From Myxococcota bacterium (GTDB lineage: Bacteria > Myxococcota_A > UBA9160 > UBA6930), in NCBI GenBank assembly GCA_028285625.1, contig JANQOX010000026.1:81825-145824 (forward strand): 64,000 nt of DNA, read 5' to 3'. Both the position numbers and the translations under genes were made by a program. The first letter of the stretch is position 1. Each line of letters starts with the position of its first letter. Positions 49,949-59,741 of this stretch are shown piece by piece. The notes under the pieces are model-generated. The model worked only from the letters and a program-made list of their open reading frames with translations. It was not told where the DNA came from and did not search any database.

Positions 49949-50425
49949 CTAGTCGGTGTGCTCCAGGATCACCACAAGCTGCCCGTCTTCGTAGGCATTT
50001 CCACCCAGAACGATGGGCTTCCCCTTGGGGACCCGAAAGTCGCCCTGTGCCGCGGCGTCCATGTCGACCGCGATCAGCACGCCCTGGGGGCCCTGGTCTA
50101 TGGGCCGGAACCGGAACCGCTGGCCGGTCGGGAGCGTCACGCTGCCGATCTCGTTGAGCCCCACCGAACGGCGCTCGGTCGTGAGCACCCGCAGGCTCTC
50201 GTAGCGGATCTTCTTGCCCAGCAGCCCGTCGATCCGCCTGGCGCGCGGGTCCTTTGCGACGCCGCCCGGCTCGGACGAGACGTGCACCACGGTCACCTCG
50301 AACCCGATCGGCTCGCCGGCGCCATCGGCGCGCGCCGGCGCCGCCGCCACGACGAGCCATGCAGCCGACAGGACGGCGACCGCAACCACCCGAGAAGCCA
50401 GCACGCAAAGCCTAGATGAGCGCAC
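49949..50425 (-). CDS. Small exported protein of unknown function
   Basis: 158 aa from a GTG 14 nt inside the end of the anti-sigma gene. The signal peptide is VVAVAVLSAAWLVVAAAPARA. The mature domain is about 125 residues and beta-rich (EPIGFEVTVVHVSSEPGG, RFRFRPIDQGPQGVLIAVDM). It is the third gene of an ECF sigma unit, so it may be part of the sensing complex or a target. No family is recognised. Confidence 0.65.
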   Translation of the reverse strand: MRSSRLCVLASRVVAVAVLSAAWLVVAAAPARADGAGEPIGFEVTVVHVSSEPGGVAKDPRARRIDGLLGKKIRYESLRVLTTERRSVGLNEIGSVTLPTGQRFRFRPIDQGPQGVLIAVDMDAAAQGDFRVPKGKPIVLGGNAYEDGQLVVILEHTD

Positions 50426-50912
50426 GGTGGGTTCCTCCCGTGGAGGAGCTCGCTCCTCCGTCTCGGCCGCCGCCCTCGAGCAGCCAGATGATCGTGGCCT
50501 CGCGATCGTCCTGGAGGACCATCGCCGAACGACCGCCCGAGTCGAGCCAGCGCAACGACGCCGCGGCGGGATCATCGCCCCCGTAGAGCGTCACCACAAT
50601 CGCCGCAGCCGCGGCGGCCGCAGCCAGGCTGGGCGCGGCCCAGCGCAACCAGGGCACCCGCTCCGGCGCCGGTTCGGGCGGCGCCGCGGTGGCCGCGGCC
50701 GGCCGAAGCTCCGCGCGGATCGCGTGCCACAGGTCCGGGGCCTCTCCTGCAGCCTCGTGTTCGCGTACGAGGCCTCCGATCTCCGACAGGCGCGCGAGCT
50801 GCTGCCGCGCCTCGGGGTCGCGCCGCAAGCGGCGCTCCATCCGCAGGCGTCCCAGCCGCGAGAGCTCTCCGTCGTGGAACGCCTGAAGGCGCCGCTCCCA
50901 CTGCTCACTCAT
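50412..50912 (-). CDS. Single-pass anti-sigma factor
   Basis: 166 aa. The N-terminal domain (WERRLQAFHDGELSRLGRLR) resembles anti-sigma domains of the RseA/ZAS type but lacks the zinc-binding HxxxCxxC. One membrane segment (APSLAAAAAAAAIVVTLYGG, about 92-112) precedes a short extracytoplasmic part with RWLDSGGRSAMVLQDDREA. The ATG overlaps the sigma TGA (ATGA), the classic arrangement of a cognate pair. Confidence 0.75.
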   Translation of the reverse strand: MSEQWERRLQAFHDGELSRLGRLRMERRLRRDPEARQQLARLSEIGGLVREHEAAGEAPDLWHAIRAELRPAAATAAPPEPAPERVPWLRWAAPSLAAAAAAAAIVVTLYGGDDPAAASLRWLDSGGRSAMVLQDDREATIIWLLEGGGRDGGASSSTGGTHRALI

Positions 50913-51541
50913 GCCATCTCCTCTCCGCCGGCGCCGAGGCCGGCCTCCTCCAGCAGGTCGCGCAGCTTCTGACGCGCGTAGTGCAGCCTGCTCATGACGG
51001 TGCCCTTGGGAATCGAGAGCGCTTCGGCGATCTCCGCGTAGGAAAGGCCGTCGACCTCCCGCAGCACCAATGTCTCGCGGGCACCGTCGGGCAGCGCGGC
51101 AATGGCTTCGGAGATGCGCGAGCGCAGCTGCTTGCGCATCACCGACGCCGCCGGTCCGAACGACACGCCATCGACCTCCGGCACCGCCGGCTCTGCCGTC
51201 TCGCGTTCCACGGCGCCTCCCTCCGTCCACTCCACCTGGCCCGCCGACTTGTCGCGCCGGCGCACGTCCAGGCACTGGTTCATCGCGAGCCGGTAGAGCC
51301 AGGTGTAGAAGCTCGACCGACCCTGGAACTTCGAGAGCGCGCCATAGGCCTTCACGAAGGCATCCTGCGTGGCGTCCTTGGCGGCCTCCTCGTCCCGGAG
51401 CACCCGCAGCGCGAGCCGGTGGATGCGGCCCTGGTAGCGCTCGACCAGCGTCCGGAAGGCATCTGCTTCGCCCGCCAGGACCCGGCGAATCGCCTCCTGG
51501 TCGGAGACGCCCGCCTCGCCTGCCGCTTGCGACCCGACCAA
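50909..51541 (-). CDS. RpoE-type ECF sigma factor
   Basis: 210 aa from a TTG with GGGAGGA upstream; a GTG at 51571 would add 10 residues. Region 2: FRTLVERYQGRIHRLALRVL, AKDATQDAFVKAYGALSKFQ and TWLYRLAMNQCLDVRRR. Region 4: IAALPDGARETLVLREVDGL with SYAEIAEALSIPKGTVMSRL. Close to the RpoE/SigW type. It heads a three-gene unit with the anti-sigma and an exported protein. Confidence 0.9.
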   Translation of the reverse strand: MVGSQAAGEAGVSDQEAIRRVLAGEADAFRTLVERYQGRIHRLALRVLRDEEAAKDATQDAFVKAYGALSKFQGRSSFYTWLYRLAMNQCLDVRRRDKSAGQVEWTEGGAVERETAEPAVPEVDGVSFGPAASVMRKQLRSRISEAIAALPDGARETLVLREVDGLSYAEIAEALSIPKGTVMSRLHYARQKLRDLLEEAGLGAGGEEMA

Positions 51542-51642
51542 CGATGGCTCCTCCCGGCCCAACCTGGGCACGAACCGGGGCGCGGCGGCCCCTGGGCCCT
51601 CTCCGCGTCCTGCAGCTTCGACGCGGCCTCTCGGGCGCCTAT

Positions 51643-54291
51643 TCAGTGGGCCTGACGCCAGGTGGCCCCGCTACCGGCCTCGACCACCAGCGGCACGTCG
51701 AGGGCCCAGACGCCCTCCATCCGGGCGCGGACCAGGGCGTCCACGTCTTCGAGCTCCCCCTTCGGTACCTCGAACACCAGTTCGTCGTGCACCTGCAGCA
51801 GCATGCGCGTGCGGCATCCCTGGTCGGTGAGGGCCTGCTGCACCTCGATCATGGCCTTCTTCACCAGGTCGGCCTCGGTGCCCTGGATCACCGAATTGAC
51901 CGCCATGCGTTCCGCCGCCTGGCGCAGCACGCGATTGCGCGAGGCGAGGTCGGGCAGGTAGCGCCTGCGGCCCATCAGCGTCGTCACGTGACCATCGCGC
52001 TTGGCCTGCTCCCGGGTCTCGTCGAGAAAGCGGCGCACCCCGGCGTAGCGCGCGAAGTAGGCGTCGATGGTCTCCTGCGCGGCCGCCTGGGCGATGCCCA
52101 GCTGGTTGGCGATGCCGAACGCACTCGATCCGTAGATGATCCCGAAGTTGATCGCCTTGGCGGCGGCGCGCTGCTCGGGCGTCACGTCGTCGGGCTCGAC
52201 CCCCGCCACCTCGGCGGCGGTCCGCCGGTGGATGTCGTCACCCGAGCGAAACGCCTCCACCAGGCTCTCGTCGGCCGAGTAGTGCGCGAGGATGCGCAGT
52301 TCGAGCTGCGAGTAGTCCGCCGAGAGCAGCACCGCGCCCTCGGCGGGCACGAAGGCCTCGCGAATGCGGATGCCCTCTTCGGTGCGGATCGGGATGTTCT
52401 GCACGTTCGGGTTGGAGGACGACATGCGGCCGGTGGCGGCGCCGATCTGGTTGAAGATCGGGTGGATGCGCCCGGTGTGCTCGTCCACGAGCGGCGGCAG
52501 CGCATCGACGTAGGTGCTCTTCAACTTGGCGAGCCGGCGCCACGCCAGCACCTGGGCCGGCAGGTCGTGCTGCGATGCGAGCTGCTCGAGCACGCCCTCG
52601 TCGGTGGAGAAGCCGGTCTTGGTCTTCTTGATCGGGGGCAGCTTCAGCTTCTCGAACAAGATGCGCTGGAGCTGCTTGGGCGAGTTCACCGTGAACGACT
52701 CGCCCGCCAGCTCGAAGATGCGCCCCTCGATGCGCGTGAGCTCCTTCTCGTACTCCTCGGACAGCGAAGCCAGCGCGGTCTCGTCGATGCGCACGCCGGC
52801 TCTTTCCATTTCGGAGAGCACCGCCGTGAGCGGCAGCTCCACGTCCCGGAACAACGGGGCCAGGCCGTCGGACTCGAGCCGCTCTTCGAGCAGCGGCCAG
52901 AGGGCCAGCAGGGCCGTGGCCTCTTCTCCCGCATAGGATGCGAGCACATCGGCTTCGAGTTCGCCCGGGGCCTTCGCCTTGGCGCCGCGGCCCGCAATGT
53001 CTTCGAAGCTCTTGACCGGGCGTCCCAGGTGCTGGTTGGCGAGCGCGGCCGGGGCGCGCGAGCCCGCGGGATCGACCAGGAAGGCGCCGAGGTCGACGTC
53101 GAAGGCCGCCAGTGCGATCTCATGGCCCGCCTCGGCAAACAAGCTGCGCAGGCGCTTGGTGTCGCGGGCCGCCCACGGGCGGGGGCGGGGGCCGCCGAGC
53201 TGCGCCGCCAGCTCTTCGAGCAGATCGGCTGCGGCCAGGGTCGCGCCGTGCTCGAGGTCGGCGTAGGCGGCGCGATCGCCCGTCGCGAGACCCAGGCCCG
53301 AGGGCGCGGGCGGGCGCCCGCTCGCGTGATCGTCGCCGACCACACTGAGCGCCAGGGCGCCGTCGCCATCGGCGAGCCACGCCGCCAGCGCGGTGCGATC
53401 GGCGAGCCGCTGGGTCTCGACCGTGGGCGCGGCGGCGGCGCCGGCCTCGGCGCCTGCCTCTTCGATCAGGCGCGTGAAGCCGAGCCGTCGGTAGAGCGCG
53501 ACCAGCGCATCGTCGTCGGGCGCGAGCGGCGGCAGCGCCGCGACGTCGATCTTGAGCGGCACGTCGTCGCGAAGGGTCGCCAGCTCCTTCGACAGGCGCG
53601 CCTGGTCGGCGTACTCGTGCAGCGCCTCCCGCGCGCGCTTGGCCTTCACGTCGGGGGCGTGCGCGATCAGGTTCTCGAGCGTGCCCCACTCGCCGATCAG
53701 CTTGGCGGCGCCCTTCTCGCCGATGCCCGGCACGCCGGGGATGTTGTCGCTCGAGTCCCCGACCAGGGCGCGCACGTCGAGGAGCTTCTCCGGCGGGACG
53801 CCGAAGCGCTCTTCGACCTCGGCCGGGCCGATGCGACGGTCCTTCATGGTGTCGAGCAGCACCACACGATCGGACGCCAGCTGCATCAGGTCCTTGTCGC
53901 TCGAGACGATCGCGACCTCGAGGTCGTCCGGCGCGGCGGCCACCACGCTCGCGATCACGTCGTCGGCCTCGAAGCCCTGCACTTCGAGCACGGGCAAGCC
54001 GAAGGCTTCGAGCAGTTCGCGCGCCACCGGGAACTGGGCCGAGAGATCTTCGGGCTGCGCGTCCCGGCCCGCCTTGTACTCGGCGTAAGTCTCCTTGCGA
54101 AAACTCGGGCCGGGCGGATCGGCCGCCACCACCACGGCGTCGGGCTGCTCCTCGCGGATCACCTTGCGCAGCATGTTGGCCAGGCCGTACACGGCATTGG
54201 TCGGCGCGCCATCGGGCGCCTTCAGCTGCGGGATGGCGAAGAAGGCGCGGTAGAGCGTGTTCGCCACGTCGACGAGGACGAGCTTCGGCAC
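51643..54291 (-). CDS. polA: DNA polymerase I
   Basis: 882 aa from a GTG. The 5'-3' exonuclease domain (1-300) has VLVDVANTLYRAFFAIP, the acidic VSSDKDLMQL and VGDSSDNIPGVPGIGEKGA. The polymerase domain has motif A (LLSADYSQLELRILAHYS), motif B (KAINFGIIYGSSAFG) and motif C (LLQVHDELVFEVP). The middle 3'-5' proofreading domain lacks the DxE pair and other acidic residues, so proofreading is probably lost, as in Taq polymerase. It fills gaps in repair and Okazaki processing. A TACCGT box ends 7 nt before the GTG, and there is no Shine-Dalgarno. Confidence 0.95.
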   Translation of the reverse strand: MPKLVLVDVANTLYRAFFAIPQLKAPDGAPTNAVYGLANMLRKVIREEQPDAVVVAADPPGPSFRKETYAEYKAGRDAQPEDLSAQFPVARELLEAFGLPVLEVQGFEADDVIASVVAAAPDDLEVAIVSSDKDLMQLASDRVVLLDTMKDRRIGPAEVEERFGVPPEKLLDVRALVGDSSDNIPGVPGIGEKGAAKLIGEWGTLENLIAHAPDVKAKRAREALHEYADQARLSKELATLRDDVPLKIDVAALPPLAPDDDALVALYRRLGFTRLIEEAGAEAGAAAAPTVETQRLADRTALAAWLADGDGALALSVVGDDHASGRPPAPSGLGLATGDRAAYADLEHGATLAAADLLEELAAQLGGPRPRPWAARDTKRLRSLFAEAGHEIALAAFDVDLGAFLVDPAGSRAPAALANQHLGRPVKSFEDIAGRGAKAKAPGELEADVLASYAGEEATALLALWPLLEERLESDGLAPLFRDVELPLTAVLSEMERAGVRIDETALASLSEEYEKELTRIEGRIFELAGESFTVNSPKQLQRILFEKLKLPPIKKTKTGFSTDEGVLEQLASQHDLPAQVLAWRRLAKLKSTYVDALPPLVDEHTGRIHPIFNQIGAATGRMSSSNPNVQNIPIRTEEGIRIREAFVPAEGAVLLSADYSQLELRILAHYSADESLVEAFRSGDDIHRRTAAEVAGVEPDDVTPEQRAAAKAINFGIIYGSSAFGIANQLGIAQAAAQETIDAYFARYAGVRRFLDETREQAKRDGHVTTLMGRRRYLPDLASRNRVLRQAAERMAVNSVIQGTEADLVKKAMIEVQQALTDQGCRTRMLLQVHDELVFEVPKGELEDVDALVRARMEGVWALDVPLVVEAGSGATWRQAH

Positions 54292-54298
54292 GCCCGGG

Positions 54299-54304
54299 AC
54301 GGTA
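54299..54304 (-). promoter_or_regulatory. -10 box TACCGT for polA, leaderless spacing
   Basis: TACCGT on the minus strand ends 7 nt before the GTG at 54291. Confidence 0.5.
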
Positions 54305-54401
54305 GCGCGGCGCCGCGACCGGGACTTGGATCGGGAGCGCAACGCTGCGACTGCGACCGAAGCGCGCTCGCCTTCGATTCGGTCCCGACCCGACCGGGTG
54401 G

Positions 54402-54407
54402 TACCGT
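54402..54407 (+). promoter_or_regulatory. -10 box TACCGT, leaderless spacing
   Basis: TACCGT ends 6 nt before the ATG at 54414. It matches the divergent polA hexamer exactly. Confidence 0.5.
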
Positions 54408-54413
54408 TCGCCC

Positions 54414-54728
54414 ATGGACCGGCCCCCGCCCCGAACCCGACGCCCGCGCGCGACGTTTCGACCGAACTTCCTGCTGCTCGTGGCCTATCTCGGGGCCTTT
54501 ACGGCGCTGTTCGGCCTGCTGTTCGCCCTGACCGACCTCGTCGAGGGCGCACGTGCCCTGCCCCCCGGTCCCGACGAGCTCACCCAGGCCGAGCTCGATG
54601 CCGCGCGAGAGGTGGCGCGCGAAGCGCTCAGCGGCGGACGGATCGTGCTGGCGTTCGTGGCAGCCGGCGCGGCCGTCGCAGCGGGCGTCTTCACCCGGAC
54701 GCTTCCCGGCTTTCGCAACCCTCGCTGA
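54414..54728 (+). CDS. Small two-pass membrane protein of unknown function
   Basis: 104 aa. Two hydrophobic segments (NFLLLVAYLGAFTALFGLLF and RIVLAFVAAGAAVAAGVF) flank a short charged loop (ELTQAELDAAREVAREAL). The N-terminus is Arg/Pro-rich, so the loop probably faces the periplasm. No family is recognised. It is divergent from polA and converges on the next gene with an 18-nt gap. Confidence 0.6.
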   Translation: MDRPPPRTRRPRATFRPNFLLLVAYLGAFTALFGLLFALTDLVEGARALPPGPDELTQAELDAAREVAREALSGGRIVLAFVAAGAAVAAGVFTRTLPGFRNPR

Positions 54729-54746
54729 GGCGCGCGCCCGTGCGGC

Positions 54747-55148
54747 TCAGAAGGCGCAGCGCAGGATCAACACCCAGACGAGCAGCAGGCCCAGGAAGGC
54801 CACGAGTTTCGGCCACATCACCGGCCAGAAACCGCGCTCCTTGATCTCGCGCTGCTCCTGCACCACGGCCTCCTTGCGGGCCATCTGCAGGTCGAGCAGC
54901 CAGGCATCCCCGGCCACGTGCACGGCGTCGCCCTCCTGGCGCAGGAAGAGCGTCACCCGGGACGTCGCCATCCAGAAGACGAGGTAGAGCACCCCGCCGA
55001 CCACCGGGAACACCACGAGCACCAGCAGGAACAGCCACCAGTTGAACGGGCCGCGCGTGTGCAGCGCGGCGCTCGACTCGGTGACGGCCTGGGGATCCCA
55101 GCCCAACTCGACCAGCTCGGCCACGCGTTCGCCCAGTTCGGTCTTCAT
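54747..55148 (-). CDS. Small two-pass membrane protein of unknown function
   Basis: 133 aa. Two hydrophobic segments (WWLFLLVLVVFPVVGGVLYL and LVAFLGLLLVWVLILRCAF) enclose a soluble loop with VTLFLRQEGDAVHVAGDAWL. The ATG has GGAG five bases upstream. It follows the TetR gene by 24 nt and may be part of its transcript. No family is recognised. Confidence 0.6.
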   Translation of the reverse strand: MKTELGERVAELVELGWDPQAVTESSAALHTRGPFNWWLFLLVLVVFPVVGGVLYLVFWMATSRVTLFLRQEGDAVHVAGDAWLLDLQMARKEAVVQEQREIKERGFWPVMWPKLVAFLGLLLVWVLILRCAF

Positions 55149-55172
55149 TTCGGCTCCAATCCTCGTGTGGGC

Positions 55173-55803
55173 TCAGGAAACGGGCGGGGCCGACAGACCG
55201 CGCAAGACCAGCTCGACCATGTCGGCGAAGACCCGGTCGAGCGGGTGGCCGCGAAGCTCCCGGCGCGGCGCCACCTGCTCGGTCCGGATCAGGCCGTTCG
55301 CGACCGTCCACAGGATGTTGGCCATCTCCCAGGTGTCACACGGCGCGAAGGCATCCTGGTCGACGCCTCGCTCGATCACGTCGGAGAGGATGCGCAGGCA
55401 GCTCTCCCAGAGGCGCTTCACCTCTTCCACCACCTCTGGCGGCAGCTCCCCGATCAGCTCCTGGTTGTCCACCGCCCAGAAGATCTGGAAGTACTCGGGG
55501 TTCTGGGTCCAGTGCTGGTAGTAGAACCGGCCCACGTCGCGCAGCTGGTCGGCCGCGCGGGGGCGCTGCTCCGACGACTCGCGCATGCGTTCTTCGAACA
55601 CCTTGCCGTTCTGCGAGAGCACCGCCACGTACAGGTCGGCCTTGCTGTCGAAGTAGCGGTACAGCGTTCCCTTCGCGACGCCGGCACCCGACGCCACGTC
55701 GTCGAGGTTGGCCTCGACGAACCCGTCCCGAAAGAAGACGGTCCGCGCGGACTCGAGGATGCGATGCCGCTGGGCGGCCTTCTTCTCCTCGCGTCCCGGC
55801 TGC

Positions 55804-55823
<20 letters not shown>
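55173..55823 (-). CDS. TetR-family transcriptional regulator
   Basis: 216 aa from a GTG 20 nt inside the end of cysK. The DNA-binding domain is [20 protein letters not shown] followed by [20 protein letters not shown]. The C-terminal ligand domain ([20 protein letters not shown]) resembles YsiA/FadR-type regulators of acyl-CoA metabolism. The ligand is unknown. Overlap with cysK is likely to be organisational rather than functional. Confidence 0.9.
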
Positions 55824-56759
<936 letters not shown>

Positions 56760-56763
<4 letters not shown>

Positions 56764-57830
56764 GGGGGTCCTCCGGAGCGGCAGGTTACAACGCCGCCTG
56801 TTGCGTTGTCATCCGGCGCGGGGCCCTGGGACGGTGGGTCGCCCGGCTCGAACAGCGCCGCGGCGAGGACCGTGGCGTAGCTGCCCGACGGCAGCGAGAA
56901 GCGTAGCCGAACGGCATGGCTTCCCTCGGGCTCGCAGTGCGCATCGCCGGGCCGGACCCGCAGCGGCCGGCGCGCCCCCCGCAGCCGGATGCCGCGCGGG
57001 GTGCGCAACGCCCCTGGCTCGGCGATCTCGTGGCGAGAGAGCACCCCGCGTTCGCGCTCGCCCGGCGCGCCCTGGGCTTCCAGAAGACGCGTGCCGAAGA
57101 TCGGCCCGGTCGGGCTCAGCTCGAAGGCAGCGGCGCGCGGCGCTTCGGCCGCGAGATCTTCGACCACGAACGAGCCCCCGCTGGCGTGCACGTAGGCCAC
57201 GTCCCCGACCTGCAGGGTGTCGATGCCCGCCCCTCCCGCGGCGCCGTCCGCCAGGCGGGCCGCCAGCACGTCGTTGAACACGCGTGACTGGAGGGCCGAC
57301 AGGTGGAGGCGCGCCATGCGGCGGTCGCGCGGCATCGGTCCACCGGCCAGCAACGCGCGCGCCGCCGCCTCGCCGCTGCCGTCGCCGAAGCGCTGCGGGC
57401 CGTAGCGGTTCGGCATGCCGCGTTCGCAAAGCCCGGCCAGGCGCTCGCCCGCAGCGGTGACCTGCTCGGGCGAAAGCTGTCGCACGACCAGTTCGAAGCG
57501 GTTGCCGCGCAGCTGACCGGTACGCAGCTTGTGAGGGTGGCGCGCGGCGTCGAGGACGCGGAACCCGGGCGCCTCGAGTCCGCGCGCGCGCTGCGGATCG
57601 AGCCCGGGCACCGAGAACCACTGGCGCGTGACCGCACGCTTGTCCTTGCGGCCGGCGTGGCCCACGTCGCGGGGTCGCACCCCGGCGGCACGGCTCAGCC
57701 AGCGCGCGGCCTCGTCGGTCGTGCGCAGCCGCTTCTCGACCCACACGAACGTGTGATCCCCCTCGCCGAGCGGGGCATAGGCGGGGATCTCCTCCACCAC
57801 GAAGTCTTCGGGCTCGGCGGACAGCAGCAT
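56760..57830 (-). CDS. truD: tRNA pseudouridine(13) synthase TruD
   Basis: 356 aa. The catalytic Asp63 is in [20 protein letters not shown], the TruD signature. [20 protein letters not shown] at the N-terminus, [11 protein letters not shown] and [12 protein letters not shown] are also family motifs. It converts U13 of certain tRNAs to pseudouridine. A TACGCT box ends 6 nt before the ATG with no Shine-Dalgarno. The downstream cysK overlaps it by 4 nt. Confidence 0.92.
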
Positions 57831-57836
57831 TCCGAG

Positions 57837-57842
57837 AGCGTA
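57837..57842 (-). promoter_or_regulatory. -10 box TACGCT for truD-cysK, leaderless spacing
   Basis: TACGCT on the minus strand ends 6 nt before the ATG at 57830. Confidence 0.5.
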
Positions 57843-57850
57843 GGGATTTG

Positions 57851-57945
57851 CGCGCGCGCTGCGCCGGGTAGACCGGGCGCTGCACCGGATGGAGCGAGAG
57901 CTGCACCTAGTAGAGCGAAAGCTGCGAGACCGGAGCGAACGACCG
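57851..57945. repeat. Imperfect 20-21-bp tandem repeats spanning the end of rnhB
   Basis: About four degenerate units related to GAGCTGCACC(T/G)(A/G)(G/A)TAGAGCGA between truD and rnhB. They run into the last codons of rnhB, so its C-terminal SQLSLY is repeat-derived. Boundaries are approximate. Confidence 0.5.
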
Positions 57946-58698
57946 GCGATGCACCGGCGAAGGGCCCCGCCTACGGATCGCGGCCAGATGCTCGCCGGTG
58001 CCGTAGCCCTTGTGCTGTGCGAATCCGTAGCCCGGATGTCGGCGGTCGAGACGCCGCATGATCGCGTCACGATGCACCTTGGCCACGATCGAGGCCGCGG
58101 CGATCGAGGCGTCGCGCGAATCGCCCTTCACCAGCGCGGTCTGGGGGACCTGCACGCGGGGGATCGTGCGCGCATCGACCAGGACGTGGTCGGGCATCTG
58201 CGGCAGACCGAACAGCGCGCGGCGCATCGCCTCGAGGGCCGCCTGGTACACGTTGAGGCGGTCGACCTCTTCGGGTCCGACCTCGGCCACCGCGACCATC
58301 TGCGCCTGGGCGCGAATCGCCCGATCCAGACGCTCGCGCTGGTCTCGGGTCAGGCGCTTCGAGTCGTCGAGGCCCGGAAGTGCGGGGGCGTCGGGAAGCA
58401 CCACCGCTGCGGCCACCACCGGGCCGGCCAGAGGCCCCACGCCGACCTCGTCGATGCCGGCGACGAGCCGTGCCCCCTGGGCCACGAGCTCGCGGCGCAG
58501 CGCGAACAGCCGCTGCATGCGGCGCCGCTCGCGCGCGACGCGCGCGGCCCGGCGCTGGCAGCGCTCGGCGAGCGCACGCGCCCCGGCCCGCCGATCGCAG
58601 CGCAGTTCGCGCGCGAGACGACGAAGCGCGGCCTCGCCTTCGAGCCCGTCGGCACGCCGGCGAAGCTCCGCCAGCGGGGCCTCACCGCGAGCGGTCAC
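57907..58698 (-). CDS. rnhB: Ribonuclease HII
   Basis: 263 aa from a GTG overlapping the lpxD TGA (GTGA). The catalytic motif is AGIDEVGVGPLAGPV (Asp83, Glu84), with Val where Arg is usual. Later acidic residues are in HVLVDARTIP and the conserved KGDSRDASIAAASIVAKVHR with YGFAQHKGYGT. An Arg-rich helical N-terminal extension of about 75 residues precedes the core. It removes ribonucleotides and RNA primers from DNA. Its last residues lie in a tandem-repeat region. Confidence 0.92.
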   Translation of the reverse strand: MTARGEAPLAELRRRADGLEGEAALRRLARELRCDRRAGARALAERCQRRAARVARERRRMQRLFALRRELVAQGARLVAGIDEVGVGPLAGPVVAAAVVLPDAPALPGLDDSKRLTRDQRERLDRAIRAQAQMVAVAEVGPEEVDRLNVYQAALEAMRRALFGLPQMPDHVLVDARTIPRVQVPQTALVKGDSRDASIAAASIVAKVHRDAIMRRLDRRHPGYGFAQHKGYGTGEHLAAIRRRGPSPVHRRSFAPVSQLSLY

Positions 58699-59723
58699 GA
58701 CTCGCTCGCCTCGCCATCCTGCGCGTTGCGCTCGAGCGCGCGCACGCGACGCGCCAGCTCGGGCAAGCGTGCGAGCCAGGCCATGGTGCGGTGCCACGTG
58801 CGCCCCGGCATGGCCGGAAACCCGAACATGTGGCTGCCGGGCGGCACCGACTCGATCACGCCACTACGGGCCGCGAGCATCGACCCGGCCCCGACCGTCA
58901 CGTGATTCGCGAGACCGGCCTGGGCCATCACGACCACGTGGTCCTCGAGCACCGTGCTTCCAGCGAGTCCCGACTGCGCGACGATCACGGAGTTCGCCCC
59001 CACCACGCAGTTGTGCCCGATCTGCACGAGATTGTCGATCTTCACGCCGTCGCCGATCCGGGTGGCGCCGAGGCGCGCGCGGTCCACGGTGGTGCCCGCG
59101 CCGATCTCGACGTCGTCGCCGATCTCGACCGTGCCCACCTGGGGCACCTTCTCGAACGCACCCTTCTCGTCGATCTCGTATCCGAAGCCGTCGGCGCCGA
59201 TCACCGCACCCGGGTGCAGGATGACCCGGCTGCCGATGCGGACGTCGCGCTGCACCACGACGTTCGCGTGCAGGACGCAGTCCTCTCCGACGACCACGCG
59301 CTCGCCCACGCACGCGTGCGAGCCGATCACGGTGCGTGCCCCCACCCGCGCCCCGGCCTCGACCACCACCAGCGCACCAATGCTCGCGGTCGGGTCGACG
59401 TCCGCCTCGGGGTCGATCACCGCCGACGGGTGAACGCCCGCTGCGGGCCGCGGCATGGGCATCAAGAGCTGGGCGGCTCTCGCGAAGTCGAGGTTCGGGC
59501 GATCCGAGCGGATCACCGGCCGGCCGCCTGCCGAGATACCGGGGGGCGCCACCAACGCGCCGATCCGCGACGACTCCAGGGCGTCGAGGAAGCTCGCCGA
59601 GCGCACGAAGCCGAGATCGCCGGGCCCGCCTTCGGGGAGCGAGCCCACCCCCGAGACCACGAAGTCTGCGTCGCCCTCGACGGGACGACCGCCGAGCTGC
59701 TCGGCCAGTTCGCCGAGTCGCAT
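58695..59723 (-). CDS. lpxD: UDP-3-O-acyl-glucosamine N-acyltransferase
   Basis: 342 aa, the normal LpxD length. An N-terminal uridine-binding domain (LGELAEQLGGRPVEG) is followed by left-handed beta-helix hexapeptide repeats from about residue 100. The catalytic His237 is in QIGHNCVVG, with GADGFGYE upstream. It adds the N-linked acyl chain in lipid A synthesis, evidence for an LPS-bearing outer membrane. No lpxA, lpxB or fabZ is adjacent, so it is away from the usual cluster. rnhB overlaps it by 4 nt. Confidence 0.93.
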   Translation of the reverse strand: MRLGELAEQLGGRPVEGDADFVVSGVGSLPEGGPGDLGFVRSASFLDALESSRIGALVAPPGISAGGRPVIRSDRPNLDFARAAQLLMPMPRPAAGVHPSAVIDPEADVDPTASIGALVVVEAGARVGARTVIGSHACVGERVVVGEDCVLHANVVVQRDVRIGSRVILHPGAVIGADGFGYEIDEKGAFEKVPQVGTVEIGDDVEIGAGTTVDRARLGATRIGDGVKIDNLVQIGHNCVVGANSVIVAQSGLAGSTVLEDHVVVMAQAGLANHVTVGAGSMLAARSGVIESVPPGSHMFGFPAMPGRTWHRTMAWLARLPELARRVRALERNAQDGEASES

Positions 59724-59741
59724 GGAAGCGGCCCCCGTGCG

